Notes under the pieces: generated by a model
Databases searched by the model: none
What the model saw: the letters and a program-made list of their open reading frames with translations, nothing else
Told to the model about the DNA's origin: nothing
Program-made: the position numbers and the translations under genes
NCBI GenBank assembly: GCA_905214625.1
Contig: CAJMMQ010000007.1
Span: 1 to 64,000, forward strand
Direction of reading: 5' to 3'
Length of the DNA stretch: 64,000 bases
Origin: an uncultured bacterium
GTDB taxonomy: Bacteria; Bacteroidota; Bacteroidia; Bacteroidales; Bacteroidaceae
Shown here: positions 28,359 to 39,106 of the stretch, one piece after another
Layout: the number at the start of each line of letters is the position of its first letter
Position numbering within the stretch: the stretch's first letter is position 1

Positions 28359-29468
28359 ATGATAAATGGCGCAGTGTCAGACATTGATGTCAAGGATATT
28401 ACGGCAAAAGAGCGCAGTATGCTTGTACGCCGCCATGAGCTGCATTTAAAATATGCCGAAGCCGTTGCGCTTTATGCCGACAGCAGCATGCCGGTGAAGT
28501 TGATAGCCGAGAAGTGTGGAGTGGGGCGGAAAGCCCTGTCAGCCTATCTTCAGCGTTATTGGCGCGAGCTGATGCTGAGGCGGCACGGCATTGACTGCGG
28601 TGATGCCGACCCAAAGACGATAAAGGTGATATCGGCAGATGTGCAGAACAGAGTGGCGCATGAGAAATATAAGTATGCCGTAACAGCTTGCGACATGATG
28701 GAGTATATCGACCTTAATGTGTCGCAGGTGGCGCGAAAGTTCGGTCTTTACGGCACGGCGCTTAGTAATTTCATGCGTGTGCATTATAGCGACATTCTGG
28801 TCAACCGTGAGAAAGTGCGCCGCGAGCTTGGCATAAACGACAACAAACACCGCGGGGCTGAAAAGATGTGTACAGAGCGTTATGCCGAGGCCGTCAGCCT
28901 TTATGAGACTACGGAAATGACAGTGGGTGAAATTGCCAATAGCTGCGGAGTGTCGGAGTCGGGCTTGACTCAGCATCTGCGCTTTTATCACAGAGACGTG
29001 CTCGCGCTGAAGAGGAATGTGCGCCGTAAGGCTCAGGAGAAGACAGGCAAATGTAAAGGTGACCTTAATGGCAACGGCCGCCGTCATGAGCCTTCGCCTG
29101 ATACAGTGGAGAAATATGCCGCAGCTCTGGCCATGTACCGCGACACGTCGCTTACGATGAAGGAGATAGCTGAAAAGACGGGCGTGTCGAAAGAGGGCTT
29201 CCGCTTCTATCTTAACACGTGGCACCGCGAACTTGTGCTTGAACGCTCCGGCCTTGAAGGCTGCGAAACCGATGTTGCCGACCTGAGAAAAGCGCGGCGG
29301 CGTATGAAGACAGTGGCGGACAAGTATGCTACGGCTATTGAGAGCCTTAAGCAAAACCCGCGTCCTGTTGCCGAAGTGGCACGCGAGTTCGGACATAGCC
29401 CCGATGTGTTCAGGCAATATCTGCATAAACACGAACCGAAACTTATTAAAAAGAGAATGGAGAGTTGA
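28359..29468 (+). CDS. Protein of five tandem helix-turn-helix repeats, function unknown
   Basis: I do not recognise the 369-residue protein as a named family. It consists of five repeats of about 48 residues (about 31-78, 104-158, 174-222, 252-299, 322-366). Each has the pattern KYAxAVxLY...IAxxxGVSxxxLxxYLxxxxRELxxxR, with the HTH core exemplified by VKLIAEKCGVGRKALSAYL. Basic linkers join them. There is no signal peptide or membrane span. It probably binds extended or repeated DNA sites as an array of HTH units. It shares a probable transcript with the DUF5106 lipoprotein upstream. A nearby invertible segment makes a link to DNA architecture tempting, but nothing in the sequence shows it. 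Confidence 0.7.
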   Translation: MINGAVSDIDVKDITAKERSMLVRRHELHLKYAEAVALYADSSMPVKLIAEKCGVGRKALSAYLQRYWRELMLRRHGIDCGDADPKTIKVISADVQNRVAHEKYKYAVTACDMMEYIDLNVSQVARKFGLYGTALSNFMRVHYSDILVNREKVRRELGINDNKHRGAEKMCTERYAEAVSLYETTEMTVGEIANSCGVSESGLTQHLRFYHRDVLALKRNVRRKAQEKTGKCKGDLNGNGRRHEPSPDTVEKYAAALAMYRDTSLTMKEIAEKTGVSKEGFRFYLNTWHRELVLERSGLEGCETDVADLRKARRRMKTVADKYATAIESLKQNPRPVAEVAREFGHSPDVFRQYLHKHEPKLIKKRMES

Positions 29469-29538
29469 GAACAGAAAGCTAAAGTTATCAAATCTCTCTT
29501 TTCTATAGGCAACTTCATTTTCCCAATCAGGAAATCCG

Positions 29539-29769
29539 ACCCGTTGGCGGAATTATTTTGAATGGCATGGCGGTTACAGTTTCAAATAGTGTCTTTTCAG
29601 CCTGCAAGACACGGCTTTTCGTCTCGTGAAAGGACACCTTTTACACTATAAAAGGATACCTTTTGCATACTCGCCGGAAACAGGCTGAAACCGTAAGTAA
29701 AAGTATCGGAAATGCAACAAACCGTAAGTGTCTGCCACAAAAAATGCACAAATAATTCCGCCAACGGGT
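29539..29769. mobile_element. MITE-like element upstream of trpS
   Basis: Perfect 20-bp terminal inverted repeats (ACCCGTTGGCGGAATTATTT at 29539-29558; its complement at 29750-29769) bound a 231-base non-coding segment. A 6-bp direct repeat AAATCC lies outside both ends (29532-29537 and 29770-29775; one extra G on the left), as expected for a target duplication. Nested inverted repeats lie inside (TTTCAGCCTG near 29594 and CAGGCTGAAA near 29682). No reading frame for a transposase is present, so it would need an enzyme in trans. Confidence 0.55.
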
Positions 29770-29838
29770 AAATCCAATTAAATTCTAATGGCCGAATAGG
29801 GCTAATAGCAGTCGCGCCGGCCAAGTTTTTTGTATTAA

Positions 29839-30999
<1,161 letters not shown>

Positions 31000-31061
31000 T
31001 GGCACTCGGTGTAATGTGAAAGGTTTCAGAAAAAGCATATTTTAGTCGACATAACTTAGGG

Positions 31062-31104
31062 GCCGCATATTCATTTTATGGATATGCGGCTCTTATTCTT
31101 TTTT
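31062..31104 (+). terminator. trpS terminator
   Basis: An 11-bp stem (31062-31072 with 31080-31090, one G-U pair, 7-base loop) is followed by TCTTATTCTTTTTT. Confidence 0.8.
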
Positions 31105-31365
31105 GATACATGTAGACATTGCTTTTAACGTTTCGGCCAATGACAGATTGGGGCTGAAAGTCCTATGTCATGGATAATGCACAACGTTGATACATTATAT
31201 AATTTGGCATGGAGGGGCAAAGCTTTGACATACCTTATTGCTAAAATGAAACCATTGCTGGGTGGTCGTGCTGTTAGAGTGAAACAGCATAGGCATATTT
31301 GCTGCGAATTAATAGAAATGAACCGTATTTTAATATTTTTTGTGGCTAAAATTATGAGCTTAAGG

Positions 31366-31396
31366 TTTGTTTTATTGCCAAAAACATTTATCTTTG
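31366..31396 (+). promoter_or_regulatory. Promoter of the DUF3467 gene
   Basis: TTTG (31366-31369), a 19-base spacer and TATCTTTG (31389-31396) match the Bacteroidota consensus on both boxes. The predicted transcript starts near 31403, about 225 bases upstream of the ATG. Confidence 0.72.
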
Positions 31397-31628
31397 CATG
31401 GCTTTCTTCAAATAGAGATGTAGCTGTCGGTGTCTATATGAATGTTCTGGTAGCTGTTAGGGTGCTGCATGATTGGCAGGTTGCTTATGATGAACAGTGG
31501 GTAGACATGGGTCGGTCACCAAGCTTAATATATTCGTATGAGCGGCGGACGGTACATAAGAAACAGAGGTAAAGCTAAAAACGGGTGAGAACAGAATTTT
31601 ATACATTAATATAATAATATAAAAAGAA

Positions 31629-31946
31629 ATGGAAAACAATAATAACAATCAGGGTCAGTTTCAAGTAGATCTGCCCGCAGATGTATCACAGGGACAATAC
31701 GCAAACTTTGCTATTATAACACACTCTAGTTCTGATTTCGTGCTCGACTTTGCCCGCATCCTTCCCGGTGTACCCAAGGCAACAGTTAAGTCGCGTGTAA
31801 TTCTTGCTCCAGAGCACGCAAAGCGTCTGCTTATGGCTCTTCAAGACAATATCGTGAGATATGAAAACGCTTTCGGTCAGATAAAGATACCACAGCAGGA
31901 AAAGGGTACTATTGCGCCTTTCCATATTAATAAGGGTGAAGCCTGA
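31629..31946 (+). CDS. DUF3467 domain protein
   Basis: The 105-residue protein fits DUF3467 (SQGQYANFAIITHSSSDFVLDFAR, here given in part as YANFAIITHSSSDFVLDF, then LAPEHAKRLLMALQDNI). It has no signal peptide or membrane span and begins with an Asn/Gln-rich tail. The family is common in Bacteroidota and often next to transcription or translation genes; its role is not established. It has its own promoter and terminator and lies directly before rpsL. Confidence 0.85.
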   Translation: MENNNNNQGQFQVDLPADVSQGQYANFAIITHSSSDFVLDFARILPGVPKATVKSRVILAPEHAKRLLMALQDNIVRYENAFGQIKIPQQEKGTIAPFHINKGEA

Positions 31947-32022
31947 TTTTTCGTCTTAGAAGTTTTTAAATGTCTACAAATTTGTTTTTAACGAGCAGAT
32001 CGTAGTTAATTTATTTTAATAA

Positions 32023-32062
32023 AGTCTATATTGTGCAAATTTTATGCCGATATAGGCTTTTT
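32023..32062 (+). terminator. Terminator after the DUF3467 gene
   Basis: AGTCTATAT (32023-32031) pairs with ATATAGGCT (32050-32058), followed by TTTT. It separates the DUF3467 gene from the rpsL promoter. Confidence 0.65.
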
Positions 32063-32099
32063 GGATTCTTTATAATTATGTAATTTAAAGAATTATTCT

Positions 32100-32107
32100 T
32101 ACCTTTG
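32100..32107 (+). promoter_or_regulatory. -7 box of the rpsL-rpsG-fusA operon
   Basis: TACCTTTG matches TAnnTTTG, 82 bases before the rpsL ATG. No clear -33 TTTG is seen at the usual distance. It lies after the DUF3467 terminator, which supports an independent operon start. Confidence 0.6.
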
Positions 32108-32189
32108 CAGCCCAAATTGGTCTATGTTCTATGGGCCTACGGCAAGAGAAAATAACAAAACAAAATATATAACTAAAAATTTAACAACA

Positions 32190-32570
32190 ATGCCTACAAT
32201 TCAACAATTGGTAAGAAAAGGCAGAAAGGCGCTTGTTGACAAGAGCAAATCACCGGCTTTGGACTCATGCCCTCAGCGTCGTGGTGTTTGTGTTCGTGTT
32301 TACACAACAACCCCTAAGAAGCCTAATTCGGCAATGCGTAAAGTTGCCCGTGTTCGTTTGACAAACCAGAAGGAAGTAAACTCTTACATACCAGGAGAGG
32401 GCCACAACCTTCAGGAGCACTCTATCGTTTTGGTACGTGGAGGCCGTGTTAAGGACCTTCCCGGTGTACGTTATCACATCGTTCGCGGAACACTTGATAC
32501 CGCAGGCGTTGCCAACCGCACCCAGCGCCGTTCTAAGTATGGCGCAAAACGTCCGAAGGCTAAGAAATAA
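32190..32570 (+). CDS. rpsL: 30S ribosomal protein S12
   Basis: S12 lies at the decoding centre and affects accuracy. From ATG 32190 the protein has 126 residues, beginning [12 protein letters not shown]. An upstream in-frame ATG at 32124 gives an unrelated 22-residue extension and is rejected. The streptomycin-contact segments are wild type in form: TPKKPNSAM (Lys43/Lys44) and GGRVKDLPG (Lys88). It heads the str operon. Confidence 0.97.
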   Translation: MPTIQQLVRKGRKALVDKSKSPALDSCPQRRGVCVRVYTTTPKKPNSAMRKVARVRLTNQKEVNSYIPGEGHNLQEHSIVLVRGGRVKDLPGVRYHIVRGTLDTAGVANRTQRRSKYGAKRPKAKK

Positions 32571-32711
32571 TATCTAAGTCAGTCAAGAGGACATCATTTA
32601 TTTTATTAACGTTTTGCTGGAGAATTGTTATAAAGGTTGAGTAAGCGCTCTGGAGAGAGCACTGAAGAACAAGTGAACAGCCCCATGCAGAATTAATTTC
32701 AAAACAAAGAA

Positions 32712-33188
32712 ATGAGAAAAGCAAAACCAAAGAAGCGTGTGGTCCTTCCGGATCCCGTTTACAATGACCAGAAAGTCTCAAAATTCGTTAACCATCTGAT
32801 GTATGATGGCAAGAAAAATACTTCTTATGAGATTTTCTACAAAGCATTAGACACAGTAAAAGAGAAAATGGCTAACGAGGAGAAGTCTGCTCTTGAAATA
32901 TGGAAGGCAGCCCTCGACAATATTACTCCTCAGGTTGAGGTTAAGAGCCGTCGTATCGGTGGTGCTACATTCCAGGTTCCTACAGAAATCCGTCCTGACC
33001 GTAAGGAGAGCATCTCTATGAAGAATATGATTAACTATGCACGCAAGCGCGGCGGTAAGACAATGGCCGACAAGCTCGCTGCTGAAATCATGGATGCTTA
33101 TAACAATCAGGGTGGCGCATTCAAGCGTAAGGAAGATATGCACCGCATGGCTGAGGCTAACCGTGCATTCGCTCACTTCAGATTTTAA
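32712..33188 (+). CDS. rpsG: 30S ribosomal protein S7
   Basis: S7 starts assembly of the 30S head and contacts E-site tRNA. The 158-residue product begins [18 protein letters not shown] and ends [11 protein letters not shown], matching the family. The 141-base gap after rpsL holds a short hairpin (GCTCT/AGAGC near 32647-32660), where S7 feedback control is known in some bacteria; no such role is shown here. Confidence 0.97.
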   Translation: MRKAKPKKRVVLPDPVYNDQKVSKFVNHLMYDGKKNTSYEIFYKALDTVKEKMANEEKSALEIWKAALDNITPQVEVKSRRIGGATFQVPTEIRPDRKESISMKNMINYARKRGGKTMADKLAAEIMDAYNNQGGAFKRKEDMHRMAEANRAFAHFRF

Positions 33189-33212
33189 TAATACAGACAG
33201 GTAAAAAGAATC

Positions 33213-35330
33213 ATGGCAAAGCAAGATTTACATTTGACCCGCAATATCGGTATTATGGCTCACATCGATGCCGGTAAGACAACAACTTCTGAGCGTATCC
33301 TTTTCTATACAGGTAAAACTCATAAGATTGGTGAGGTTCACGATGGTGCTGCTACAATGGACTGGATGGCTCAGGAGCAGGAGCGTGGTATTACTATCAC
33401 ATCTGCTGCCACCACTTGCTACTGGCACTATGACAACAAGCAGTTCAAGATTAACCTGATTGACACTCCGGGACACGTTGACTTCACTGCTGAGGTTGAG
33501 CGTTCTCTGCGTGTTCTTGACGGAGCTGTTGCTACATATTGCGCTGTAGGCGGTGTACAGCCTCAGTCTGAAACTGTATGGCGTCAGGCTGACAAATATA
33601 ATGTTCCCCGTCTCGGTTATGTGAACAAGATGGACCGTTCTGGTGCTGACTATTTTGACGTTCTGCGTCAGATGAAGGAAGTTCTTGGTGCTAATCCTGT
33701 TTCTCTCGTTGTTCCTATCGGAAGTGAGGAGACTTTCAAAGGTATCGTAGATCTTATCAAGATGAAGGCTATCCTTTGGCACGATGAGACTATGGGCGCT
33801 GAATTTGAAGTTGCTGAAATTCCTGCCGACCTTAAGGATGAGGCTGAGGAGTGGAGAGGAAAACTTCTTGAAAGCGCAGCTGAATTTGACGAGTCTTTGA
33901 TGGAGAAATATTTTGACGATCCTAACTCAATAACAGAAGAGGAAATAATTGCTGCTATCCGTAAGGGTACTTTGGCAATGGAGTGCACTCCTGTTATCTG
34001 TGGTTCTTCGTTCAAGAACAAGGGCGTTCAGACTCTGCTCGACTATGTTTGTGCATTCCTGCCTTCTCCTGTTGATACTCCTAACATCGTTGGTACAAAC
34101 CCGACAACAGGCGAGGAAGAAGACCGTAAGCCGTCTGAGGATGAGCCTACATCAGCTCTTGCGTTCAAGATTGCTACCGACCCGTATGTTGGCCGTCTCG
34201 TATTCTTCCGCGTTTACTCTGGTAAGGTTGAGGCCGGCTCTTATGTTTACAACACACGTTCAGGCAAGAAGGAGCGCGTAAGCCGTCTGTTCCAGATGAA
34301 CTCAAACAAGCAGGTTCCTATGGACGCTATCGATGCCGGTGATATCGGTGCTGGTGTTGGTTTCAAGGATATCCGTACAGGTGATACTCTTTGCGATGAG
34401 GCACATCCTATCGTACTCGAGTCTATGACATTCCCTGATCCTGTTATTGGTATCGCTGTTGAGCCGAAGAGCCAGGCTGACGTTGATAAGCTGGGTATAG
34501 GTCTTGCTAAGCTTGCAGAGGAAGACCCGACCTTCACTGTTCATACAGACGAGCAGAGCGGTCAGACAGTTATCTCTGGTATGGGTGAGCTTCACCTCGA
34601 CATCATCCTCGACCGTCTGAAGAGAGAGTTCAAGGTTGAATGTAATCAGGGTAAGCCTCAGGTTAACTACAAGGAGGCTATCACCAAGACTGTCAATCTG
34701 CGCGAGGTTTACAAGAAGCAGAGCGGTGGTCGCGGTAAGTTCGCTGATATCATTGTTAACGTTGGTCCGGTAGACGAGGATTACAAGCAGGGCGGTCTGC
34801 AGTTCATCAATGAAGTTAAGGGTGGTAACATTCCTAAGGAATTCATTCCTTCAGTTCAGAAAGGTTTCGAGTCTGCAATGAAGAATGGTGTTCTCGGCGG
34901 TTATCCTATGGACAGCCTGAAAGTTACTCTTATCGATGGTTCATTCCACCCGGTAGACTCTGACCAGTTGTCATTCGAGGTTGCAGCTATCAACGCTTAC
35001 AAGAACGCTTGCGTTAAGGCAGGTCCTGTACTGATGGAGCCTATCATGAAACTTGAGGTTGTGACACCAGAAGAGAACATGGGTGACGTAATCGGTGACT
35101 TGAACAAGCGCCGTGGCCAGGTTGAAGGCATGGACGAGACACGTAGCGGTGCACGTATCATCAGGGCAATGGTTCCGCTGGCTGAGATGTTCGGATATGT
35201 AACAGCTCTCCGTACAATCACTTCAGGCCGTGCTACAAGCTCAATGGAGTATGATCACCACGCACCTCTGTCAAGCACAATCGCCAAGACTGTTCTTGAA
35301 GAGATAAAGGGACGTACAGATCTCGTATAA
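33213..35330 (+). CDS. fusA: Elongation factor G
   Basis: EF-G drives ribosomal translocation with GTP. The 705-residue length is standard. G motifs are [10 protein letters not shown] (about residues 16-25), DTPGHVDF and NKMDRSG. Domain IV (GGRGKFADI) and the C-terminal domain ([16 protein letters not shown]) are intact. It follows rpsG by 24 bases. A hairpin-bearing gap separates it from rpsJ. Confidence 0.98.
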   Translation: MAKQDLHLTRNIGIMAHIDAGKTTTSERILFYTGKTHKIGEVHDGAATMDWMAQEQERGITITSAATTCYWHYDNKQFKINLIDTPGHVDFTAEVERSLRVLDGAVATYCAVGGVQPQSETVWRQADKYNVPRLGYVNKMDRSGADYFDVLRQMKEVLGANPVSLVVPIGSEETFKGIVDLIKMKAILWHDETMGAEFEVAEIPADLKDEAEEWRGKLLESAAEFDESLMEKYFDDPNSITEEEIIAAIRKGTLAMECTPVICGSSFKNKGVQTLLDYVCAFLPSPVDTPNIVGTNPTTGEEEDRKPSEDEPTSALAFKIATDPYVGRLVFFRVYSGKVEAGSYVYNTRSGKKERVSRLFQMNSNKQVPMDAIDAGDIGAGVGFKDIRTGDTLCDEAHPIVLESMTFPDPVIGIAVEPKSQADVDKLGIGLAKLAEEDPTFTVHTDEQSGQTVISGMGELHLDIILDRLKREFKVECNQGKPQVNYKEAITKTVNLREVYKKQSGGRGKFADIIVNVGPVDEDYKQGGLQFINEVKGGNIPKEFIPSVQKGFESAMKNGVLGGYPMDSLKVTLIDGSFHPVDSDQLSFEVAAINAYKNACVKAGPVLMEPIMKLEVVTPEENMGDVIGDLNKRRGQVEGMDETRSGARIIRAMVPLAEMFGYVTALRTITSGRATSSMEYDHHAPLSSTIAKTVLEEIKGRTDLV

Positions 35331-35352
35331 TCACAAGTTGATTGAACATACA

Positions 35353-35412
35353 AAAGAGAATGAGGCGTCTTGTTAGCGAATGACTCTTAACGGGCGTACC
35401 TCTTCTCTTCTT
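35353..35412 (+). terminator. Possible terminator or leader hairpin between fusA and rpsJ
   Basis: AAGAGAATGAGG (35353-35364) pairs imperfectly with CCTCTTCTCTT (35399-35409), with an inner GTTA/TAAC pairing. Only a short T-run follows. It may attenuate read-through from fusA into the S10 operon. Confidence 0.45.
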
Positions 35413-35446
35413 TGAAATTAATATCAATATTAATAAAAATAGAATA

Positions 35447-35752
35447 ATGAGTCAGAAAATCAGAATTAAGCTGAAGTCTTACGACCACAAATTGGTTGAC
35501 AAGTCAGCAGAGAAAATCGTAAAGGCTGTGAAGGCTACAGGCGCTATTGTCAGCGGTCCTATTCCATTGCCAACTCACAAGCGTATTTACACAGTAAACC
35601 GTAGTACATTCGTAAACAAGAAATCACGCGAGCAGTTCCAGCTGAGCGACTACAAACGTCTTATCGACATCTACAGCTCTACAGCAAAAACTGTTGACGC
35701 ATTGATGAAGCTCGAATTGCCCAGCGGCGTTGAAGTAGAAATAAAAGTATAG
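35447..35752 (+). CDS. rpsJ: 30S ribosomal protein S10
   Basis: S10 is a head protein of the small subunit and the NusE transcription partner of NusG. The 101-residue product contains the conserved [18 protein letters not shown] segment (about residues 36-53). It heads the S10 operon. An unusually long gap of 235 bases before rplC contains a disrupted small membrane-protein frame. Confidence 0.97.
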   Translation: MSQKIRIKLKSYDHKLVDKSAEKIVKAVKATGAIVSGPIPLPTHKRIYTVNRSTFVNKKSREQFQLSDYKRLIDIYSSTAKTVDALMKLELPSGVEVEIKV

Positions 35753-35778
35753 ACTTTATGTTATGTTTGTGAATAATT

Positions 35779-35965
35779 ATGGCTATTGATGAGATATTGA
35801 ATCCATATGTTTGGCTGTTCTTTTGGATAGTGGTTTTGCCAACATCTGTTTACAGGTTATGGAGAGAACTAAAAAAAAAACCGCAACTTACGTTGTGTGA
35901 TTGAGACATTAATGGTTCTTGTTGTATCAATAATATATTTGTTCATGAATTGTAATTTATTTTAA
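35779..35965 (+). pseudogene. Small two-helix membrane-protein frame interrupted at A10
   Basis: From ATG 35779 a 41-codon frame encodes a hydrophobic helix (NPYVWLFFWIVVLPTSVYRL, residues 8-27) and a basic tail, stopping at 35904. Ten A residues (35871-35880) lie in the frame. If one A is lost, by slippage, indel or sequencing error, the frame runs on to TAA at 35965, adding a second hydrophobic helix ([18 protein letters not shown]) for a 61-residue product. It sits between rpsJ and rplC with no gene reported there that I know. It may be a pseudogene, a slippage-controlled gene or an assembly error. Confidence 0.45.
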
Positions 35966-35987
35966 TAACGTTTTAATATTAATAGAA

Positions 35988-36602
35988 ATGCCAGGATTAA
36001 TAGGAAGAAAAATCGGAATGACATCCGTTTTCAGTGCCGACGGTAAGAATGTACCGTGCACTGTTATCGAAGCTGGTCCTTGTGTTGTTACTCAGGTAAA
36101 GACTGTTGAGAAAGATGGTTACAAAGCCGTTCAGCTTGGCTTTGGTGAGGCAAAAGAAAAGAATACCTCTAAACCTCTTATGGGAACATTCAAAAAAGCC
36201 GGAACAACACCTAAGAGACACTTGGCCGAGTTCAAGTTTGATGAGGAATATAACCTCGGAGACGTTATCACGGTTGAAATTTTCAACGACGCAAACTTTG
36301 TTGACGTTGTTGGTACATCTAAAGGTAAAGGTTTTCAGGGTGTAATGAAACGTCACGGATTCGGTGGTGTAGGACAGAGTACACACGGTCAGGACGACCG
36401 CGCACGCAAGCCGGGATCTATCGGTGCTTGTTCTTATCCTGCTAAAGTATTCAAAGGAATGCGTATGGCCGGACAGATGGGTGGTGACAGAGTTACAACT
36501 CAAAACCTCAAAGTGTTAAAAGTAATACCGGAGCATAACCTCATCTTGGTGAAGGGTAGTGTTGCTGGTTGCAAAGGTTCAACCGTTTTAATTCAGAAAT
36601 AA
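35988..36602 (+). CDS. rplC: 50S ribosomal protein L3
   Basis: L3 initiates 50S assembly and reaches the peptidyl transferase centre. The 204-residue protein begins [15 protein letters not shown] and has the conserved [13 protein letters not shown] and [16 protein letters not shown] blocks. Its TAA overlaps the rplD ATG by one base (TAATG), which suggests translational coupling. Confidence 0.97.
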   Translation: MPGLIGRKIGMTSVFSADGKNVPCTVIEAGPCVVTQVKTVEKDGYKAVQLGFGEAKEKNTSKPLMGTFKKAGTTPKRHLAEFKFDEEYNLGDVITVEIFNDANFVDVVGTSKGKGFQGVMKRHGFGGVGQSTHGQDDRARKPGSIGACSYPAKVFKGMRMAGQMGGDRVTTQNLKVLKVIPEHNLILVKGSVAGCKGSTVLIQK

Positions 36603-37231
36603 TGGAAATTAACGTATTAAATATCAAAGGTGAAAACACTGGAAGAAAGGTTACGTTAAACGAATCTATCTTCGGAATTGAACCCAACGACCACGTTCTT
36701 TATCTCGACGTTAAGCGCTACATGGCCGCACAGCGTCAGGGAACAGCTAAGGCTAAGGAAAGAAGTGAGCATGCTGGTTCAACCCGCAAGCTTGGCCGCC
36801 AGAAGGGTGGCGGTGGCGCTCGTCGCGGTGACATCAATTCTCCGGTGCTCGTAGGTGGTGGTCGCGTATTTGGTCCTAAGCCACGTGACTACAGCTTCAA
36901 ACTGAACCTCAAGGTTAAGGCTTTGGCTCGTAAGAGCGCGCTGTCTTACAAGGCTCAAGAGAATGCAATAGTAGTAGTAGAAGATTTCAATTTTGACGCT
37001 CCGAAGACTAAAGATTTTGTAAATATTACTAAAAATCTTAAAGTTGACGGCAAGAAGCTGCTTTTGGTTTTGCCGGAAGTAAATAAAAACGTATATTTGT
37101 CAGCTCGTAATTTACAGGGCACGGATGTTATGCTTGCATCAACAATCAATTCTTACAAAGTTTTGAATGCTGATGTTCTTGTCATGACTGAAAATTCGTT
37201 GAAGACTATCGATGAAATCTTAAATAAATAA
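36602..37231 (+). CDS. rplD: 50S ribosomal protein L4
   Basis: L4 lines the exit tunnel. From ATG 36602 it has 209 residues. An upstream in-frame TTG frame (36569) lies inside rplC and is rejected. The tunnel loop shows as [19 protein letters not shown], with [13 protein letters not shown] after it. In enteric bacteria L4 represses the S10 operon; such control is not evident here. Confidence 0.97.
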   Translation: MEINVLNIKGENTGRKVTLNESIFGIEPNDHVLYLDVKRYMAAQRQGTAKAKERSEHAGSTRKLGRQKGGGGARRGDINSPVLVGGGRVFGPKPRDYSFKLNLKVKALARKSALSYKAQENAIVVVEDFNFDAPKTKDFVNITKNLKVDGKKLLLVLPEVNKNVYLSARNLQGTDVMLASTINSYKVLNADVLVMTENSLKTIDEILNK

Positions 37232-37245
37232 AGGAGAAAAATAAT

Positions 37246-37539
37246 ATGGCATTTATAATAAAACCATTGGTCACTGAGAAGATGACCAAGATTACAGACA
37301 AGCAGCCTAACCGCTACGGCTTCGTTGTTCGTCCAGAGGCTGACAAACTCCAAATTAAGAAAGAAGTCGAGAGTCTGTATAATGTTACAGTAGTTGACGT
37401 GAACACTGCCCGCTATGCCGGAAAGCGCTTGAGCCGCTATACAAAGGCCGGTTTGATTAAGGGACAGAAGAACGCGTTCAAAAAAGCAATCGTTACTCTT
37501 AAAGAAGGCGAAACAATTGATTTTTACAGCAATATTTAA
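37246..37539 (+). CDS. rplW: 50S ribosomal protein L23
   Basis: L23 sits at the tunnel exit and docks trigger factor and SRP. The 97-residue product has the N-terminal IKPLVTEKMT motif and the RYGFVVRPEADKLQIKKEVE block. AAAGGAG lies upstream of the ATG. Seven bases separate it from rplB. Confidence 0.96.
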   Translation: MAFIIKPLVTEKMTKITDKQPNRYGFVVRPEADKLQIKKEVESLYNVTVVDVNTARYAGKRLSRYTKAGLIKGQKNAFKKAIVTLKEGETIDFYSNI

Positions 37540-37546
37540 ATAAAAA

Positions 37547-38371
37547 ATGGCAGTACGTAAATTTAAACCGGTAACTCCGGGTCAAAGACACAAGATTATT
37601 GGTACGTTCGAGGAGATTACTGCATCCGTACCAGAGAAGTCTCTCGTTTACGGTAAACGTTCTACCGGTGGTCGAAACAATACAGGTAAGATGACTGTAC
37701 GCTATATGGGCGGCGGTCATAAGAGAAAATACCGTTTGATCGACTTCAAGCGTGAGAAAGATGGTGTTCCAGCTGTAGTTAAGACAATTGAATACGATCC
37801 GAACCGTTCGGCTCGTATTGCATTGTTGTATTATGCTGATGGTGAAAAACGTTACATTATTGCTCCTAACGGACTGCAGGTAGGTGCAACTCTGATGTCA
37901 GGCAAGGACGCAGCGCCAGAGATTGGTAATACGCTTCCTTTGGCTAACATTCCTGTTGGTACAGTAATTCATAACATTGAATTACGTCCGGGTCAGGGTG
38001 CATTGCTCGTTCGTTCGGCTGGTAATTTTGCTCAGTTGACTTCTCGTGAAGGCAGTTATTGCGTTATTAAGCTCCCTTCTGGTGAGACACGTAAGATTCT
38101 TAGTGCATGTAAGGCTACGATCGGTAGCGTTGGTAACTCAGACCATGCTCTTGAGCAGTCTGGTAAGGCAGGACGTTCACGTTGGTTGGGTCGTCGCCCG
38201 CACAACCGTGGTGTTGTTATGAACCCGCATGATCACCCGATGGGTGGTGGTGAAGGACGTCAGTCTGGAGGTCATCCACGTTCACGTAAGGGCTTGTATG
38301 CTAAGGGTCTCAAGACAAGAGCTCCGAAGAAGCTTTCTAACAAGTATATTATTGAAAGAGCTAATAAATAA
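37547..38371 (+). CDS. rplB: 50S ribosomal protein L2
   Basis: L2 is essential for subunit association and the peptidyl transferase centre. The 274-residue protein carries the conserved C-terminal segment [19 protein letters not shown], whose His corresponds to the functionally important His229 of E. coli. Length and position are standard. Confidence 0.98.
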   Translation: MAVRKFKPVTPGQRHKIIGTFEEITASVPEKSLVYGKRSTGGRNNTGKMTVRYMGGGHKRKYRLIDFKREKDGVPAVVKTIEYDPNRSARIALLYYADGEKRYIIAPNGLQVGATLMSGKDAAPEIGNTLPLANIPVGTVIHNIELRPGQGALLVRSAGNFAQLTSREGSYCVIKLPSGETRKILSACKATIGSVGNSDHALEQSGKAGRSRWLGRRPHNRGVVMNPHDHPMGGGEGRQSGGHPRSRKGLYAKGLKTRAPKKLSNKYIIERANK

Positions 38372-38392
38372 TCAAGTTAACTAGAGTAAATT

Positions 38393-38659
38393 ATGAGTCG
38401 TTCATTAAAAAAAGGTCCATACATTAACGTATCGCTCGAGAAGAAAATTCTTGCCATGAACGAAAGCGGCAAGAAGAGTGTCGTTAAGACTTGGGCTAGA
38501 GCTTCAGTGATTTCTCCTGATTTCGTGGGTCACACTGTTGCAGTTCATAACGGAAACAAATTTATCCCTGTTTATATTACCGAAAATATGGTAGGTCATA
38601 AGTTAGGAGAATTCTCTCCGACTCGTAGATTTGGTGGCCACGCCGGTAATAAGAAGTAA
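38393..38659 (+). CDS. rpsS: 30S ribosomal protein S19
   Basis: S19 binds the 30S head with S13. The 88-residue product begins [12 protein letters not shown] and ends with [17 protein letters not shown], both family signatures. A 34-base gap precedes rplV. Confidence 0.97.
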   Translation: MSRSLKKGPYINVSLEKKILAMNESGKKSVVKTWARASVISPDFVGHTVAVHNGNKFIPVYITENMVGHKLGEFSPTRRFGGHAGNKK

Positions 38660-38693
38660 ACAGGCTAACCATTGAAAATAAAATAATAAGATA

Positions 38694-39098
38694 ATGGGAG
38701 CAAGAAAAAAAATAGCGGCTGAAAAAAGAAAAGAAGCCCTTAAAACATTGTATTTCGCAAAGCTCAGAGGCGTGCCTTCTTCTCCGCGCAAAATGCGTTA
38801 TGTCGTTGACATGATTCGCGGAATGGAAGTTAACCGTGCGCTTGGTGTTCTGAGATTCTCTAAGAAAGCCGCTGCTGCTGACGTAGAGAAACTTCTTCGT
38901 TCTGCTATCGCTAACTGGGAGGTTAAAAACGACCGCAAGGCAGAAGATGGTGAACTTTATGTATCTAAAGTCTTCGTTGACGAAGGCGTTACAATGAAGC
39001 GTATGAGACCGGCACCTCAGGGTCGTGGTTATAGAATACGTAAGCGTAGCAATCATGTTACTCTGTTTGTAGATGCTAAAACTAATGACGAAAAATAA
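38694..39098 (+). CDS. rplV: 50S ribosomal protein L22
   Basis: L22 lines the exit tunnel beside L4. The 134-residue product has the [14 protein letters not shown] block and the C-terminal tunnel hairpin ([20 protein letters not shown]), where macrolide-resistance changes occur in other bacteria; none is obvious. It lies eight bases before rpsC. Confidence 0.96.
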   Translation: MGARKKIAAEKRKEALKTLYFAKLRGVPSSPRKMRYVVDMIRGMEVNRALGVLRFSKKAAAADVEKLLRSAIANWEVKNDRKAEDGELYVSKVFVDEGVTMKRMRPAPQGRGYRIRKRSNHVTLFVDAKTNDEK

Positions 39099-39106
39099 TT
39101 AATAGA

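Larger units (their letters stand above)
31000..31628 (+). other. Gap after trpS: terminator, promoter and long leader
   Basis: The 629 bases hold the trpS terminator (31062-31104), then about 260 bases without recognised content, then a promoter (31366-31396) that starts a leader of about 225 bases for the DUF3467 gene. An open frame covering 31165-31572 spans this promoter and has no protein-like features, so I treat the region as non-coding. Confidence 0.6.

Noticed and set aside
29539..29769. A second invertible promoter based on the 20-bp inverted repeats
   Set aside because: No TAnnTTTG promoter is found inside on either strand, and flanking direct repeats fit a MITE better.
31165..31572. 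135-codon open frame between trpS and the DUF3467 gene
   Set aside because: It runs through a two-box promoter, has no recognisable domain and an unlikely composition; treated as non-coding.
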